This document shows, one piece after another, positions 53,709-63,142 of a stretch of DNA of 64,000 nucleotides. How positions within the stretch are numbered: position 1 is the stretch's first letter; every line of letters begins with the position of its first letter. Below the pieces are notes generated by a model. The model searched no databases, had not been told where the DNA came from, and was given only the letters and a program-made list of their open reading frames with translations. Made by a program: the position numbers and the translations under genes. This DNA is from Tamlana crocina (GTDB taxonomy: Bacteria; Bacteroidota; Bacteroidia; Flavobacteriales; Flavobacteriaceae), in assembly GCA_040429635.1 (NCBI GenBank), contig CP158972.1, positions 2,490,001 through 2,554,000 on the forward strand, in the 5' to 3' direction.

Positions 53709-54380
53709 TTACATTTTAGTAATATTACCCCCTAACATTTTGCTTTCGCTAATTTCTACGGGATCGCCATAAATATAGATGTTACCTCCTGCCCGTACTT
53801 TGGCTTCTACTTTTTTGGAGGCGTTCACATAGGCTTCGCCAGCGGCGCTAATAGATACATCGGTGTTTTGGGTTTCCAAAGATTGACCATTGTAAATACC
53901 GCCTGTTAATAACGATACATTTTGCTTTTTGGAAGATCCCGTTGCTGTTACTGAACCACCTGTAACCGCACGAATGTTGGCATATTTTACATTGATGGGA
54001 ACATGGATGCTTCCGCCTTCCTGCGCCTTTAAATCGATTTCAAACTGCTCAATGGTGTCGCTAGATTCCACTTTCGAGCCTTCGTTAACGTCAATAATAT
54101 CAATTTGAGTGTAATATAGCACTACTTTGGTTTCATCTCCATCAAAAGCTTCATCCAACTTCATTTTAATTTTCAGTTTGCCATCGTTATTAACTATAAC
54201 CACATCTTCTTTGTTTTTACCAGAAATAAAAGCTTTGTTTTCCTTGGCTTTTTTGAGTTCCACTTGTATTAAATCGAACACCTTGAGTTCGGTAAATTCA
54301 CCAACTTCCTGTTCTATGGTGTTTTGGGAAAAAAGCGTTGTGGTTATAAACAGTACAAAAAATTTAACTAGTGTTTTCAT
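53709..54380 (-). CDS. Head-GIN domain protein (DUF2807)
   Basis: A 223-residue exported protein with signal peptide MKTLVKFFVLFITTTLFSQ. The rest is a right-handed beta-solenoid-like DUF2807 domain with rungs such as VDVNEGSKVESSD, LKAQEGGSIHVPI, RAVTGGSVTATGS and KVRAGGNIYIYGDP. Head-GIN proteins are extracellular or periplasmic binding domains of unknown ligand and are common in Bacteroidota. Own terminator downstream. Confidence 0.88.
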   Translation of the reverse strand: MKTLVKFFVLFITTTLFSQNTIEQEVGEFTELKVFDLIQVELKKAKENKAFISGKNKEDVVIVNNDGKLKIKMKLDEAFDGDETKVVLYYTQIDIIDVNEGSKVESSDTIEQFEIDLKAQEGGSIHVPINVKYANIRAVTGGSVTATGSSKKQNVSLLTGGIYNGQSLETQNTDVSISAAGEAYVNASKKVEAKVRAGGNIYIYGDPVEISESKMLGGNITKM

Positions 54381-54507
54381 TTGTTTTTCGCGTTTGATTT
54401 TTAGTTAATACCGCAAAGCTATCAACAATTATTCCACAGCATTTTATTTTATGAAAATTTTAATGAATATGTTTGATTGTTGATTGGTTTTTGAAGGGTA
54501 AAACTAA

Positions 54508-54570
54508 GAGATTGCCACACTTCGTCTTTGCTCACTACAGGCTCTTTCGTTGCTCATTCCTCGCAATGAC
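54508..54570 (-). repeat. Dispersed repeat family B (GTCATTGCGAGG type)
   Basis: On the minus strand it opens GTCATTGCGAGGAATGAGCAACG and ends GACGAAGTGTGGCAATCTC. The first part matches the core of the insert in the lon terminator (GTCATTACGAG.. ..CGAAGTAATCTC). It sits between the GIN and YbjQ genes. Confidence 0.65.
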
Positions 54571-54586
54571 AATACACCTCTAAAAC

Positions 54587-54886
54587 TCAAGACGCCCTTA
54601 CCGCCGTACCAGTGGTAGACACCAAAATATAGGTGGTATTTGGCACAGTTTCAAAGTCTATACTTATACCCACCACGGCATTGGCGCCCAGTTTAATGGC
54701 ATTTTCCCGTAATTTTTGAAAAGCATCTTCCTTTACTTCTTCAATGCTGTTTTCAAGCGTTTGCAGAAACTTCTCTATTTTAAAAGAAAATGAGGTTTTA
54801 CGGGTATTGGCACCAACGCCCGAAACCACCCCTAAATAATCGGTTATTTTGAAGCCTTCAAGGCTGTTTGTGGTTGTTAACATCAT
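54587..54886 (-). CDS. YbjQ/UPF0145-family protein
   Basis: A 99-residue protein of the YbjQ family, which forms homopentamers and has been called heavy-metal-binding without firm evidence. Typical parts: TTTNSLEGFKITDYLGVVSGVGA, ENSIEEVKEDAFQKLRENAIKLGANAVVGISIDFE and YILVSTTGTAV. No signal peptide. Start at the first of two adjacent ATG codons; either fits. Confidence 0.88.
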   Translation of the reverse strand: MMLTTTNSLEGFKITDYLGVVSGVGANTRKTSFSFKIEKFLQTLENSIEEVKEDAFQKLRENAIKLGANAVVGISIDFETVPNTTYILVSTTGTAVRAS

Positions 54887-55495
54887 GGTTTTAGTTTTTT
54901 ATATAGGTATTTATTAAGGCTTTAAAGTTACACATATATGAAACAAAATTTGATTATATAAAAAATTCCGACCACTTTAGTTAACGACTGATATAAGTCA
55001 TTGAAACGACGTCATATCATTAAAATTAACCACCCCAAATCCTCAACTTTCCCCACCAAATTAAAATCCAGGTGTTTTTAACTTTTACGATCACTTCGTC
55101 GCACAATTGGCACATGGTTTTGGATTTTCTCCCCACCATGACGTATTGGTCTTGACCGAAAGCGTAATGAATAATGCAGATTCTCTCCAGCTGCTATCTT
55201 TTAGGCAACAATCAGACTTTATGATTCCCGCGAACTACAAAAAAACAAACCTTTTCAAATGTTCATATGTAACGAGCTCCAAAAAACAATATAAAAAACA
55301 CATTCCTATTTCCATAGAAATCTGTTACCCCAACCATCCTTCGCGATCTAAACTGCTATACTGAATAGCCTCACTAATATGCGAGCCGTTTACATTTCCG
55401 TTGCCTTCCAAATCGGCAATGGTGCGCACTACTTTAGTTATGAAACTCTGTATATTGATCAACAACTATTTTTATAAATTGTGAATGTGTTCTTT
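54887..55495. other. 609-bp intergenic region holding a comM 3'-end remnant
   Basis: No full gene. 55325-55435 is a diverged copy of the end of comM. The rest has no recognised gene, terminator or RNA; open frames on the plus strand here lack support. Confidence 0.65.
55325..55435 (-). pseudogene. Diverged duplicate of the comM 3' end (37 codons)
   Basis: The sequence reads in frame as 36 residues ending [10 protein letters not shown] and a TAA stop, aligning with the last 36 residues of comM ([10 protein letters not shown], then TGA). DNA identity is about 87% by eye over ~110 bp, with most changes silent. Homology stops abruptly at its upstream edge (55435), so it has no start and is not a gene. 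It lies on the far side of the BspA-like gene from intact comM. Confidence 0.85.
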
Positions 55496-58075
55496 TTACC
55501 TCACTAAACTGAAATGACCTCTAAGGGTTTTACCATTTCTATAGGTTATAAGATACCAATAATCGCTATTAGGCATATTTTTCCCCTTAAACGTACCGTC
55601 CCATCCTTCAGAAAAATCAACTATTTGTTTTAATAGTTTCCCATAACGATTATAAATATAAATACTAGATATTTGATTTGATGTGTTCGGAACTATCCAA
55701 TAATCATTTTCATTGTCATTATTTGGTGTAAAAAATCTAGGTGGCAATTCCGCATTTAATGTACTTACATTTACAATTTCCGTAATAAAACTTTCTTCAC
55801 TACATGTCAAGGCATCTCCACTAGCGTTATAAGGTGTAATATTAACATAAACTGTTGTGTTTTCAGGTAAATCTGAAGGCATATCATGAATTAGTACGTT
55901 GCCAACATCCAGTCTATCTACTATATCTGTTCCACTAGGACTAGTGCCCACTGATAATTTGTAACCTGAAGCATCACTTACTGAATTCCAGGTAATATCT
56001 GTATCAATCGACACGTCTAAATCTCCTGAAGCTGGCGAACTAAGTGTTGTACATGATGGAATCATACTAACAATTTCTGTAGTAAAACTTTCCTCATTAC
56101 AACCATGGGCATCACCTGAAGCGTTATAAGGTATAATTGCTACAAATATTGTCGTATTTTCAGGTAGGCCTGAAGTCAAATCATAAGCAGTAGTATTACC
56201 AACATCTAAATTGTTTAAAATATCCGTTGCTCCAATGCTTGTGCCAACCGTCAACTTATAACCAATGGCTTCGCTTACGGCATTCCAAGTAATGTCAGTA
56301 TCGGTAGATACATTTATTGCTCCATTTAATGGTGAAGATAAATTTGTACATAAAGGATCCGAAGTTATCACCAGATCAAAGCTTTGTTCAGAACTGCAAT
56401 CAACATTGTACCCTCCATAAATATAAAGCGTAACGGGATACATTGGGAAATCTGAATAATTAATAACCTCTCCTGGTTTATACATTGTCCCCGTACCACT
56501 TAGTCCAGTGTAGTAAGCTTCATTACCATATAAATCCACCCCAGTTATAGGTGGCAAGGTAAAACTTCCTATTTTATTTTGATCCATTAAAGGGTCGATT
56601 GACGGAGAAGCAGCTCCATTGTCAATAATACTCCACTTATCCATACTAATCATATTTGCCCTAGCTGATGCCCCAGTACAATATTTACTATTACCTCCGT
56701 CAAAAGAAACATTATTGTTTAAATTTTGAGAATTCCATCCAATAAGTAAGGCATCATAATTTTCCACAGAAAGTTTTGCGCCTTCAAACATTCGTATTGC
56801 TCTTTGAAGATTTTGAACATTCCACATTCCAATATTTTGATCGAACATTTCTGCATAAGCAAACATGCCATCAAAATTTGTAACATTACCAACATTCCAA
56901 TTGCTTAAATCTTGATTGAACGAAAAAGCTTCAGCAAACATCCATTGCATTCTATCAACTTTACTGGTATTCCAACTATTAATACTTTGATTAAATAAAT
57001 GTGCATCACTGAACATCCCAATCATATTAGTCACATTACTAACATCCCAATCTCCAATATATTGGTTAAATGATTCCGCTGAACCGAACATCCATTGCAT
57101 ATTAGTAACTTTACTGGTACTCCAACTATTGATACTTTGATTAAATGATTTAGCAGCGTTAAACATATGACTCATATTAGTAACATTACTAACATCCCAA
57201 CTACTAATATCTTGATTGAACGATGTTGCAATACTAAACATAGAAGTCATATCAGTTACATTACTAACATCCCAATCTCCAATATATTGGTTAAATGCCT
57301 CGGCAACATTAAACATAGCGAACATATCTGTAACATTACTAACATCCCAATTACTTATGTCTTGATTAAATAAAGTTGCTTCATAAAACATATTTCTCAT
57401 ACTTTTAACGCTCCCTGTTTGCCAATTGCTAATATCCTGATTAAAAGCGACCGCACTAGCGAATAGAAGAGTCATGTCGACAACATTACTCACATCCCAA
57501 TTGCTAATATCTCCATTAAAAGTTTCTGCATTCCTAAACATCGCTACCATCTCGGTAATATTACTAACATCCCAATTGTTTAAACTTGTATTGAAGTTAG
57601 TTGCTCCAGCAAACATATATTTAGTAGATGACACTTTTGATAAATCAGGGGCATCTACTAAATTACCAGCTAGGTTCGTGCATCCCCAAAATGAATATGA
57701 CATAGATTCCCATTGATTGTCCCCCCATTGCTCAATGCTTAATATTTTGTCTTTATCTCCTGTATTTGCAAAATGTATTCCAGGAAAATCCCCAGTAACA
57801 CTGACGGTATAAGTTCCAGGAACAGCATAGGTATGTGTAGCATCTCCTGTTTCAACTGTAGGTGTTGTTCCATCTCCCCAATCTACTGTGTAATTGTAAC
57901 CACCTCCGGCAGTAGGTATAATTATTTGGTTATTAGCTGATGTACCTGGATTATCTGTTTTCCATGTTGTAATAAACGGAATAGTTGCTTGGGGATATAA
58001 ACTATTGGAATTAAATAGTAAAAGCAAAAAAACTAAAGAAACTGAATATTTATTAATTATAAAGTTTATACTCAT
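55496..58075 (-). CDS. BspA-like leucine-rich-repeat surface protein with T9SS type B sorting domain
   Basis: An 859-residue surface protein. Signal peptide (~1-29), a PKD-like domain (~55-105, VDWGDGT), eleven 25-residue BspA/DUF285 repeats from ~161 to ~435 of the form FNQDISNWDVSNVTDMxxMF, a central region, two ~95-residue fibronectin-III-like domains (~575-770), and a C-terminal type B T9SS sorting domain (TPNNDNENDYWIVP, YIYNRYGKLL, GWDGTFKGKNMPNSDYWY). It is therefore exported by the type IX system; BspA-type repeats usually mediate adhesion. AT-rich; flanked by comM and a comM 3' remnant. Confidence 0.92.
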   Translation of the reverse strand: MSINFIINKYSVSLVFLLLLFNSNSLYPQATIPFITTWKTDNPGTSANNQIIIPTAGGGYNYTVDWGDGTTPTVETGDATHTYAVPGTYTVSVTGDFPGIHFANTGDKDKILSIEQWGDNQWESMSYSFWGCTNLAGNLVDAPDLSKVSSTKYMFAGATNFNTSLNNWDVSNITEMVAMFRNAETFNGDISNWDVSNVVDMTLLFASAVAFNQDISNWQTGSVKSMRNMFYEATLFNQDISNWDVSNVTDMFAMFNVAEAFNQYIGDWDVSNVTDMTSMFSIATSFNQDISSWDVSNVTNMSHMFNAAKSFNQSINSWSTSKVTNMQWMFGSAESFNQYIGDWDVSNVTNMIGMFSDAHLFNQSINSWNTSKVDRMQWMFAEAFSFNQDLSNWNVGNVTNFDGMFAYAEMFDQNIGMWNVQNLQRAIRMFEGAKLSVENYDALLIGWNSQNLNNNVSFDGGNSKYCTGASARANMISMDKWSIIDNGAASPSIDPLMDQNKIGSFTLPPITGVDLYGNEAYYTGLSGTGTMYKPGEVINYSDFPMYPVTLYIYGGYNVDCSSEQSFDLVITSDPLCTNLSSPLNGAINVSTDTDITWNAVSEAIGYKLTVGTSIGATDILNNLDVGNTTAYDLTSGLPENTTIFVAIIPYNASGDAHGCNEESFTTEIVSMIPSCTTLSSPASGDLDVSIDTDITWNSVSDASGYKLSVGTSPSGTDIVDRLDVGNVLIHDMPSDLPENTTVYVNITPYNASGDALTCSEESFITEIVNVSTLNAELPPRFFTPNNDNENDYWIVPNTSNQISSIYIYNRYGKLLKQIVDFSEGWDGTFKGKNMPNSDYWYLITYRNGKTLRGHFSLVR

Positions 58076-58209
58076 TTTTAAATATTAATAAGTTTAATTC
58101 CATTAAAAGCTTTTAAGTTTATCTTGCATAAAAATATTCTTTGAATTTATCATACTGTAATTTCGCTTAAAAGTCAATTTATTAGTAGTAATGTTTTATC
58201 TAAAAAACA

Positions 58210-59745
58210 TCACCCTAACCACCCTTCGCGATCTAAACTGCGATACTGAATGGCCTCACTGATATGCGAACCGTTTACGTTTTCGCTGGCTTCCAAATCT
58301 GCAATAGTGCGCGCTACTTTCAAAATGCGGTCGTACGCACGGGCCGATAAACTCAGCCGTTCCATAGCGGTTTTCAGTAAATCTTTTGAACCATCATCCA
58401 ACACACAATATTTACGGATTTGCTTGGTGTTCATTTGGGCGTTGTAATGCACGTTATCCGATTCTTTAAAACGCTCTGTTTGAATTTGGCGTGCCGCCGT
58501 TACCCGTTTCCTGATTTCCACGGACGATTCACTTTTTCGGTCTTCCGAAAGTTTTTCAAACGGCACGGGGGTTACTTCAATATGAATATCGATACGATCT
58601 AACAACGGGCCTGAAATTTTACTCAAATACCGCTGCATTTCGGCAGGGCTAGACGTTACCGGTGCGTTGGGGTCGTTAAAATAACCACCAGGACTCGGGT
58701 TCATACTCGCCACCAGCATAAACGACGATGGATATGTGACCGTAAACTTTGCTCTTGAAATGGTAACTTCGCGGTCTTCCAAAGGCTGACGTAACACTTC
58801 CAGCACATCGCGCTTAAACTCGGGCAGTTCGTCTAAAAACAATACGCCATTGTGCGATAGTGAAATTTCACCCGGCTGCGGAAAACTACCTCCACCGACC
58901 AAGGCCACGTTCGAAATAGTGTGATGCGGGCTCCTAAATGGCCGTTGCGCCATCAACCCTGTATCTTTAACACGCCCCACCACCGAATGTATTTTTGTGG
59001 TTTCCAAAGCTTCGTGCAAAGTCATGGGTGGCAAAATACTGGGCAAACGCTTGGCCAACATGGTTTTTCCTGCTCCCGGAGGGCCGATTAAAATAATGTT
59101 ATGTCCGCCTGCCGCTGCAATTTCCATACAGCGCTTTATCCCTTCCTGACCTTTTACATCGCTAAAATCGAATTCCGGGAAATCGAGGCTTTTGGCAAAT
59201 TCCTCGCGGGTATTGATGATGGTTTGCTCCAAAGCTTCACCTTTATCAAAATAATTGATAACCTGCTTAATGTTATCGACACCATAAACTTCCAAATCGT
59301 TTACTATGGCGGCTTCTTTGGCATTCATACTTGGCAGAATAAAACCTTTAAATCCTTCCTCGCGTGCTTTTACCGCAATGGGCAAAGCGCCTTTTATGGG
59401 CTGCAAACTGCCATCGAGCGATAGTTCGCCCATAATTAAATATTGTTCTAAATTTTCGGCTTGTATTTGTTTTGAGGCCGCCAAAATTCCGATGGCCAAA
59501 GTCAGATCGTAAGCACTGCCTTCCTTTCGTAAATCGGCGGGTGCCATATTGATGGTAATTTTCTTTCCGGGGATTTTATAGCCATTATTTTGAAGCGCAG
59601 CCGCTATACGGTAGTTACTTTCCTTAATCGCATTATCGGGTAAGCCCACTAAATGATAACCAATTCCGCCATCAACATTTACCTCGACGGTTATGGTTGT
59701 GGCCTCAACGCCAAAAACGGCGCTTCCAAAAACTTTTTTGAGCAT
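58210..59745 (-). CDS. comM: YifB/ComM-family AAA+ Mg-chelatase-like ATPase
   Basis: A 511-residue AAA+ protein. N-terminal ChlI-like domain (~20-140), Walker [14 protein letters not shown] and Walker [18 protein letters not shown] and the C-terminal ChlI domain ending LDREGWLG. ComM is a helicase promoting branch migration of donor DNA in natural transformation. The final 111 bp are duplicated downstream (55325-55435). A terminator separates it from the porin gene. Confidence 0.94.
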   Translation of the reverse strand: MLKKVFGSAVFGVEATTITVEVNVDGGIGYHLVGLPDNAIKESNYRIAAALQNNGYKIPGKKITINMAPADLRKEGSAYDLTLAIGILAASKQIQAENLEQYLIMGELSLDGSLQPIKGALPIAVKAREEGFKGFILPSMNAKEAAIVNDLEVYGVDNIKQVINYFDKGEALEQTIINTREEFAKSLDFPEFDFSDVKGQEGIKRCMEIAAAGGHNIILIGPPGAGKTMLAKRLPSILPPMTLHEALETTKIHSVVGRVKDTGLMAQRPFRSPHHTISNVALVGGGSFPQPGEISLSHNGVLFLDELPEFKRDVLEVLRQPLEDREVTISRAKFTVTYPSSFMLVASMNPSPGGYFNDPNAPVTSSPAEMQRYLSKISGPLLDRIDIHIEVTPVPFEKLSEDRKSESSVEIRKRVTAARQIQTERFKESDNVHYNAQMNTKQIRKYCVLDDGSKDLLKTAMERLSLSARAYDRILKVARTIADLEASENVNGSHISEAIQYRSLDREGWLG

Positions 59746-59833
59746 AATTGTTGTTTACAGCTTAAATGTAAGAAATGTAATTGAAAAGTTACTAATCTAA
59801 AAAGTACAGATGTGAAATAATTCGCCTTTTCAT

Positions 59834-59863
59834 AAAAAAAGAATCCCGCCAAAAGCGGGATTC
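59834..59863 (-). terminator. Terminator of the porin/nitrate-transport unit
   Basis: 9-bp stem GAATCCCGC/GCGGGATTC with a 5-nt loop; on the minus strand it is followed by seven T residues. Confidence 0.88.
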
Positions 59864-59945
59864 ATATAAATTGGAAACATCAAACTAATCCACATTTTTA
59901 AATGAAAATTATTCTCCAATTAATCAACTATATAATGGAAGTTGG

Positions 59946-61199
59946 TTAGTTTAAAAATTTTGGTTTGATCACCAACATGGCCCATGCCCAGTTTTGCATA
60001 TCGGCTGCAGCTGCTTCGCTTACACCTTTCAACTCATACATGCCATCGCTTGGAAACAATTGTGAATAGCCCATTACCAAAGCATAACCATTGAATGCTT
60101 TTTTGAACACCAAATCCAATTCCGTTCCCAACGATTTTTCTCCGCTTGGCAATTCTTCCGCTCCACTAAAGTTTAAGGCTTTAACCATCAAGCTTGATTT
60201 TTCACCTAACTTAAAGTTGGCACTCACATGGACATCAACCAAACCGATGTTGTTGGCATGGTTACCTACGTAGAAATAATCCATTAAACCATTGAATTTG
60301 TGGTTGGTTCCGTAAAGAGGGAAGAACGCTTCAGTATCGGCTGTGCTACCGTCATTTCCACTGATGATTTCAACTCCTGCACCAAGTCCTACTTTTTCAG
60401 AAGCTTTATATGTTAAATCCAACGATGCCAAATAAGCCCCATCTACGTTATCGCCCATTTGCAAAAAGGCGTTGGCCGCTGCACCAAAACTTCCTTTTTT
60501 ATAGTTTAAATGCGTACCAATGGTTTGGATGCTGTTTACACCATCTGGCGCGTTATTGGTATCAAAATTTTGAAATCCGGTATTTAAAGCCAATAAGCTA
60601 CCTGTGAAATTTTCCCAAGCCTGCTTTAAGTACACGTATTGCATGGTTTTATATGAGAAAAAACCAGAAGTGTTGTAAGCCGTGTTCATCGACTGGAATC
60701 CTGTTGGGTTCGAATAATCTTGGTTGAAAGCCAAACCAACGTCCATTAAAAATTTGCCTTTGCTGTACTTTAACAAAGCGGCATCGTGGTTACGCCCTTG
60801 CTGTGCCCAATCCAATCCACCAAAAATTCTTTGGTCGTCATAAGAAATCACTTGGCGACCCAATTTTGTTGACCAACCTTTGCCAAGAGCAATTTCGGCC
60901 CAAGCCTGGAAAATGGCAAACGAGTTATTTTGGTCGTAAGGTAAAATCTGTCTGTTTTCACCCCAAACCATCACGTCCTGCAAGCTTAAATAAAATTTGT
61001 ATGCTTCTGTATTGTAGCCAGCATTTAATCGTGCTCTGGTTGAAATACCAAAACCAGGATCCGCAGCATCAGGGATGATACTTCCAAAACCGTTGCGGTA
61101 TTCGGTACGTGGTCTAAACTCACCATCTAAGGTAAACTGCGCTTGTGCAAACTGTAAACACCCCAGTAAAAGTCCAATTATAAGATATTGTTTCTTCAT
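59946..61199 (-). CDS. Alginate-export-family outer-membrane porin
   Basis: A 417-residue exported beta-barrel, signal peptide MKKQYLIIGLLLGCLQFAQA. The mature start FTLDGEFRPRTEYRNGFGS and motifs such as RTRARLNAGYN-type (here STRARLNAGYNT), LGRQVISYDDQRIFGGLDWAQQGR and KYSKGKFLMDVGLAF match the alginate-export (AlgE-like) porin family. In this position, downstream of a nitrate-type ABC transporter, it more likely passes small anions such as nitrate than alginate (inference). A 196-bp gap separates it from the ATPase gene. Confidence 0.85.
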   Translation of the reverse strand: MKKQYLIIGLLLGCLQFAQAQFTLDGEFRPRTEYRNGFGSIIPDAADPGFGISTRARLNAGYNTEAYKFYLSLQDVMVWGENRQILPYDQNNSFAIFQAWAEIALGKGWSTKLGRQVISYDDQRIFGGLDWAQQGRNHDAALLKYSKGKFLMDVGLAFNQDYSNPTGFQSMNTAYNTSGFFSYKTMQYVYLKQAWENFTGSLLALNTGFQNFDTNNAPDGVNSIQTIGTHLNYKKGSFGAAANAFLQMGDNVDGAYLASLDLTYKASEKVGLGAGVEIISGNDGSTADTEAFFPLYGTNHKFNGLMDYFYVGNHANNIGLVDVHVSANFKLGEKSSLMVKALNFSGAEELPSGEKSLGTELDLVFKKAFNGYALVMGYSQLFPSDGMYELKGVSEAAAADMQNWAWAMLVIKPKFLN

Positions 61200-61395
61200 G
61201 TTTTCTTGTTTTTAAGTTGTTTGTTATTGAGTTATATTTAAAATTTGATTTTTTTTGTTTGATTTTTTAGCAAATTTAAGAGTGTAGTACCCCCAGGGCT
61301 ATGACATTTCTCATGTTTCATAACCTTAATAATCCGCTAAATTTGATTTGTTTTTTGACTCCCGTCCGAATTACAATCGAACCGAAGTCGCTTTA

Positions 61396-62223
61396 TTAAT
61401 GCTCTAAGAAGTCAATTAAATGTTTTCTGTATTTGTAGTAATCGTCGTGTTCTAAAACAGCTTTTCTGGTTCTGGGTCTTTCAAAATCTATTTCCAGAAC
61501 ATCACCAATTTTGGCTCGGGGCCCGCTGGTCATCATCACCACACGGTCGGCCAAAAAGATGGCCTCGTCCACATCGTGCGTAATCATAACGGCGGTAATT
61601 TTTTCCTTGTTCCAAATTTCGATGAGAATATCCTGAAGCTCTCCACGGGTTAAGGAATCCAACATTCCAAAAGGCTCATCCAGCAACAATACTTTTGGTT
61701 TAATGGCGAAGGCTCTTGCAATGCCCACACGCTGTTGCATACCTTGTGATAATTCGGAAGCTCTTTTATGAAAGGCATCCTCCAAACCTACTTTTTGCAA
61801 GTAGTATTTGGCAATATCGTTACGTTGCGCTTTAGTGGCATCGGGAAATACCTGATTTACTCCTAAAAGCACGTTTTGAAGCGATGTCATCCAAGGCATT
61901 AAACTGGGCGCTTGAAAAATAACCCCACGGTCTGGCCCTGGCCCTTTAATGTGTTTTCCCAATACCGAAATGTTTCCTCCAGAAATCTCGTTCAGTCCAG
62001 CAATCATGCTCAACATGGTTGTTTTTCCGCAACCGGAGTGCCCGATAATGGTAACAAATTCTTCCTTTTTTATTTGAAGGTTCAAGTTTTCCAGAACCGT
62101 GTAATCGCCTTTTGGAGTAGGGTACACTTTTTTAAGGTTTTTTAAATCCAACATCACATCCGATGCGGGAAACAACCCATTATCAGTTAAATTTCCTGTT
62201 TTATTTGCTGTTAAAGTACTCAT
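61396..62223 (-). CDS. Nitrate-type ABC transporter ATP-binding protein (NrtC/NrtD family)
   Basis: A 275-residue nucleotide-binding subunit. Walker A GHSGCGKTT (~60), Q-loop FQAPSLMPW, signature LSQGMQQR (a degenerate LSGGQ), Walker B VLLLDEPFG, and an intact H-loop MITHDVDEA. It lacks the NrtA-like C-terminal domain found in cyanobacterial NrtC, so it is a single-domain ATPase. It lies 11 bp after a second ATPase gene and belongs to a nitrate/sulfonate/taurine-class importer; nitrate is favoured by the paired-ATPase architecture and permease features. Confidence 0.9.
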   Translation of the reverse strand: MSTLTANKTGNLTDNGLFPASDVMLDLKNLKKVYPTPKGDYTVLENLNLQIKKEEFVTIIGHSGCGKTTMLSMIAGLNEISGGNISVLGKHIKGPGPDRGVIFQAPSLMPWMTSLQNVLLGVNQVFPDATKAQRNDIAKYYLQKVGLEDAFHKRASELSQGMQQRVGIARAFAIKPKVLLLDEPFGMLDSLTRGELQDILIEIWNKEKITAVMITHDVDEAIFLADRVVMMTSGPRAKIGDVLEIDFERPRTRKAVLEHDDYYKYRKHLIDFLEH

Positions 62224-62234
62224 CTTTTGTGTGC

Positions 62235-63080
62235 TTAAAATTGATTAACAAAATCCTTTGGTGCTAAATCGGGCAATTCGTAAACGGCTTGCGCTTCCGA
62301 TTTGCGTTCATTTCCAATATCCATCAAATATTCGATAATAGCATTTCGGGTTTCCTTAAAATTGGCATTATCGTTCAATTCGGTTTTATCCCTTGGCCGC
62401 TCGATATCAATTTTGAATTCCGGCCCTAAAGTAGCTTTTGGCCCCGGACGCAACGGAATAATGCGATCCGCCATGTAAATACCTTCATCCACATCATTGG
62501 TAATTAACAACGCTGTGCGCTTATCTTTTCCCCAAATTCTTAAAATTTCATCCTGAAGATTGCCACGGGTTAAGGCATCCAAAGCGCCTAACGGTTCGTC
62601 CATAATAATCATTTCGGGCTTCATTGCTAAAGCTCTGGCTACGGCCACACGCTGGCGCATTCCTCCCGATAGTTCTTTTGGACGCTTATTAATGGCAGGT
62701 GTTAAATTCACCATTTCAACATAATTTGCAACAATGTCGTTCAGTTCGGCTTTGCTTTTCTTCGGAAAAGCTTCTTTTACAGCCATAAACACATTTTGCC
62801 CAACCGTTAACCAAGGTAGCAACGAGTAGTTTTGAAAAATCACCCCGCGCTCGTGACTCGTGCCCGTTACAGGTTTGCCCTTAAACAAAACCTCTCCGCT
62901 TGTGGGCTGCAATAAGCCGTTAATCAAGTTTACCAAAGTGGTTTTTCCACTTCCGGTGAAGCCTACTATGGCCACAAACTCCCCTTCTTCAATCGACAAG
63001 TTGATGTTTGAAAGCACTTCGGCAGCGTTATCGCCCTCTCCGTAAGTTTTATAAACGTTATTTAATTCTAAATATGCCAT
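62235..63080 (-). CDS. Nitrate-type ABC transporter ATP-binding protein (second ATPase)
   Basis: A 281-residue nucleotide-binding subunit. Walker [11 protein letters not shown]-loop FQNYSLLPW, canonical signature LSGGMRQR, Walker [13 protein letters not shown], but the H-loop reads LITNDVDEG, so the usual switch His is Asn (codon AAT near 62500). The C-terminal ~40 residues form an extra tail. It pairs with the preceding ATPase as a heterodimer in an NrtBCD-like importer. A 62-bp gap separates it from the permease gene. Confidence 0.9.
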   Translation of the reverse strand: MAYLELNNVYKTYGEGDNAAEVLSNINLSIEEGEFVAIVGFTGSGKTTLVNLINGLLQPTSGEVLFKGKPVTGTSHERGVIFQNYSLLPWLTVGQNVFMAVKEAFPKKSKAELNDIVANYVEMVNLTPAINKRPKELSGGMRQRVAVARALAMKPEMIIMDEPLGALDALTRGNLQDEILRIWGKDKRTALLITNDVDEGIYMADRIIPLRPGPKATLGPEFKIDIERPRDKTELNDNANFKETRNAIIEYLMDIGNERKSEAQAVYELPDLAPKDFVNQF

Positions 63081-63142
63081 TTTCTTTCTGTTTATTTGTT
63101 GATAAGTTTATTCGTTTTTACGATTAAACAAATCCACCTTAT

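Noticed and set aside
55107-55364. Plus-strand open frame of 85 codons
   Set aside because: It crosses the comM remnant on the opposite strand and has no start context, family pattern or conserved composition.
56770-57595. CRISPR-like periodicity
   Set aside because: The 75-bp period is coding and in frame as 25-residue BspA repeats; there are no unique spacers or cas genes.
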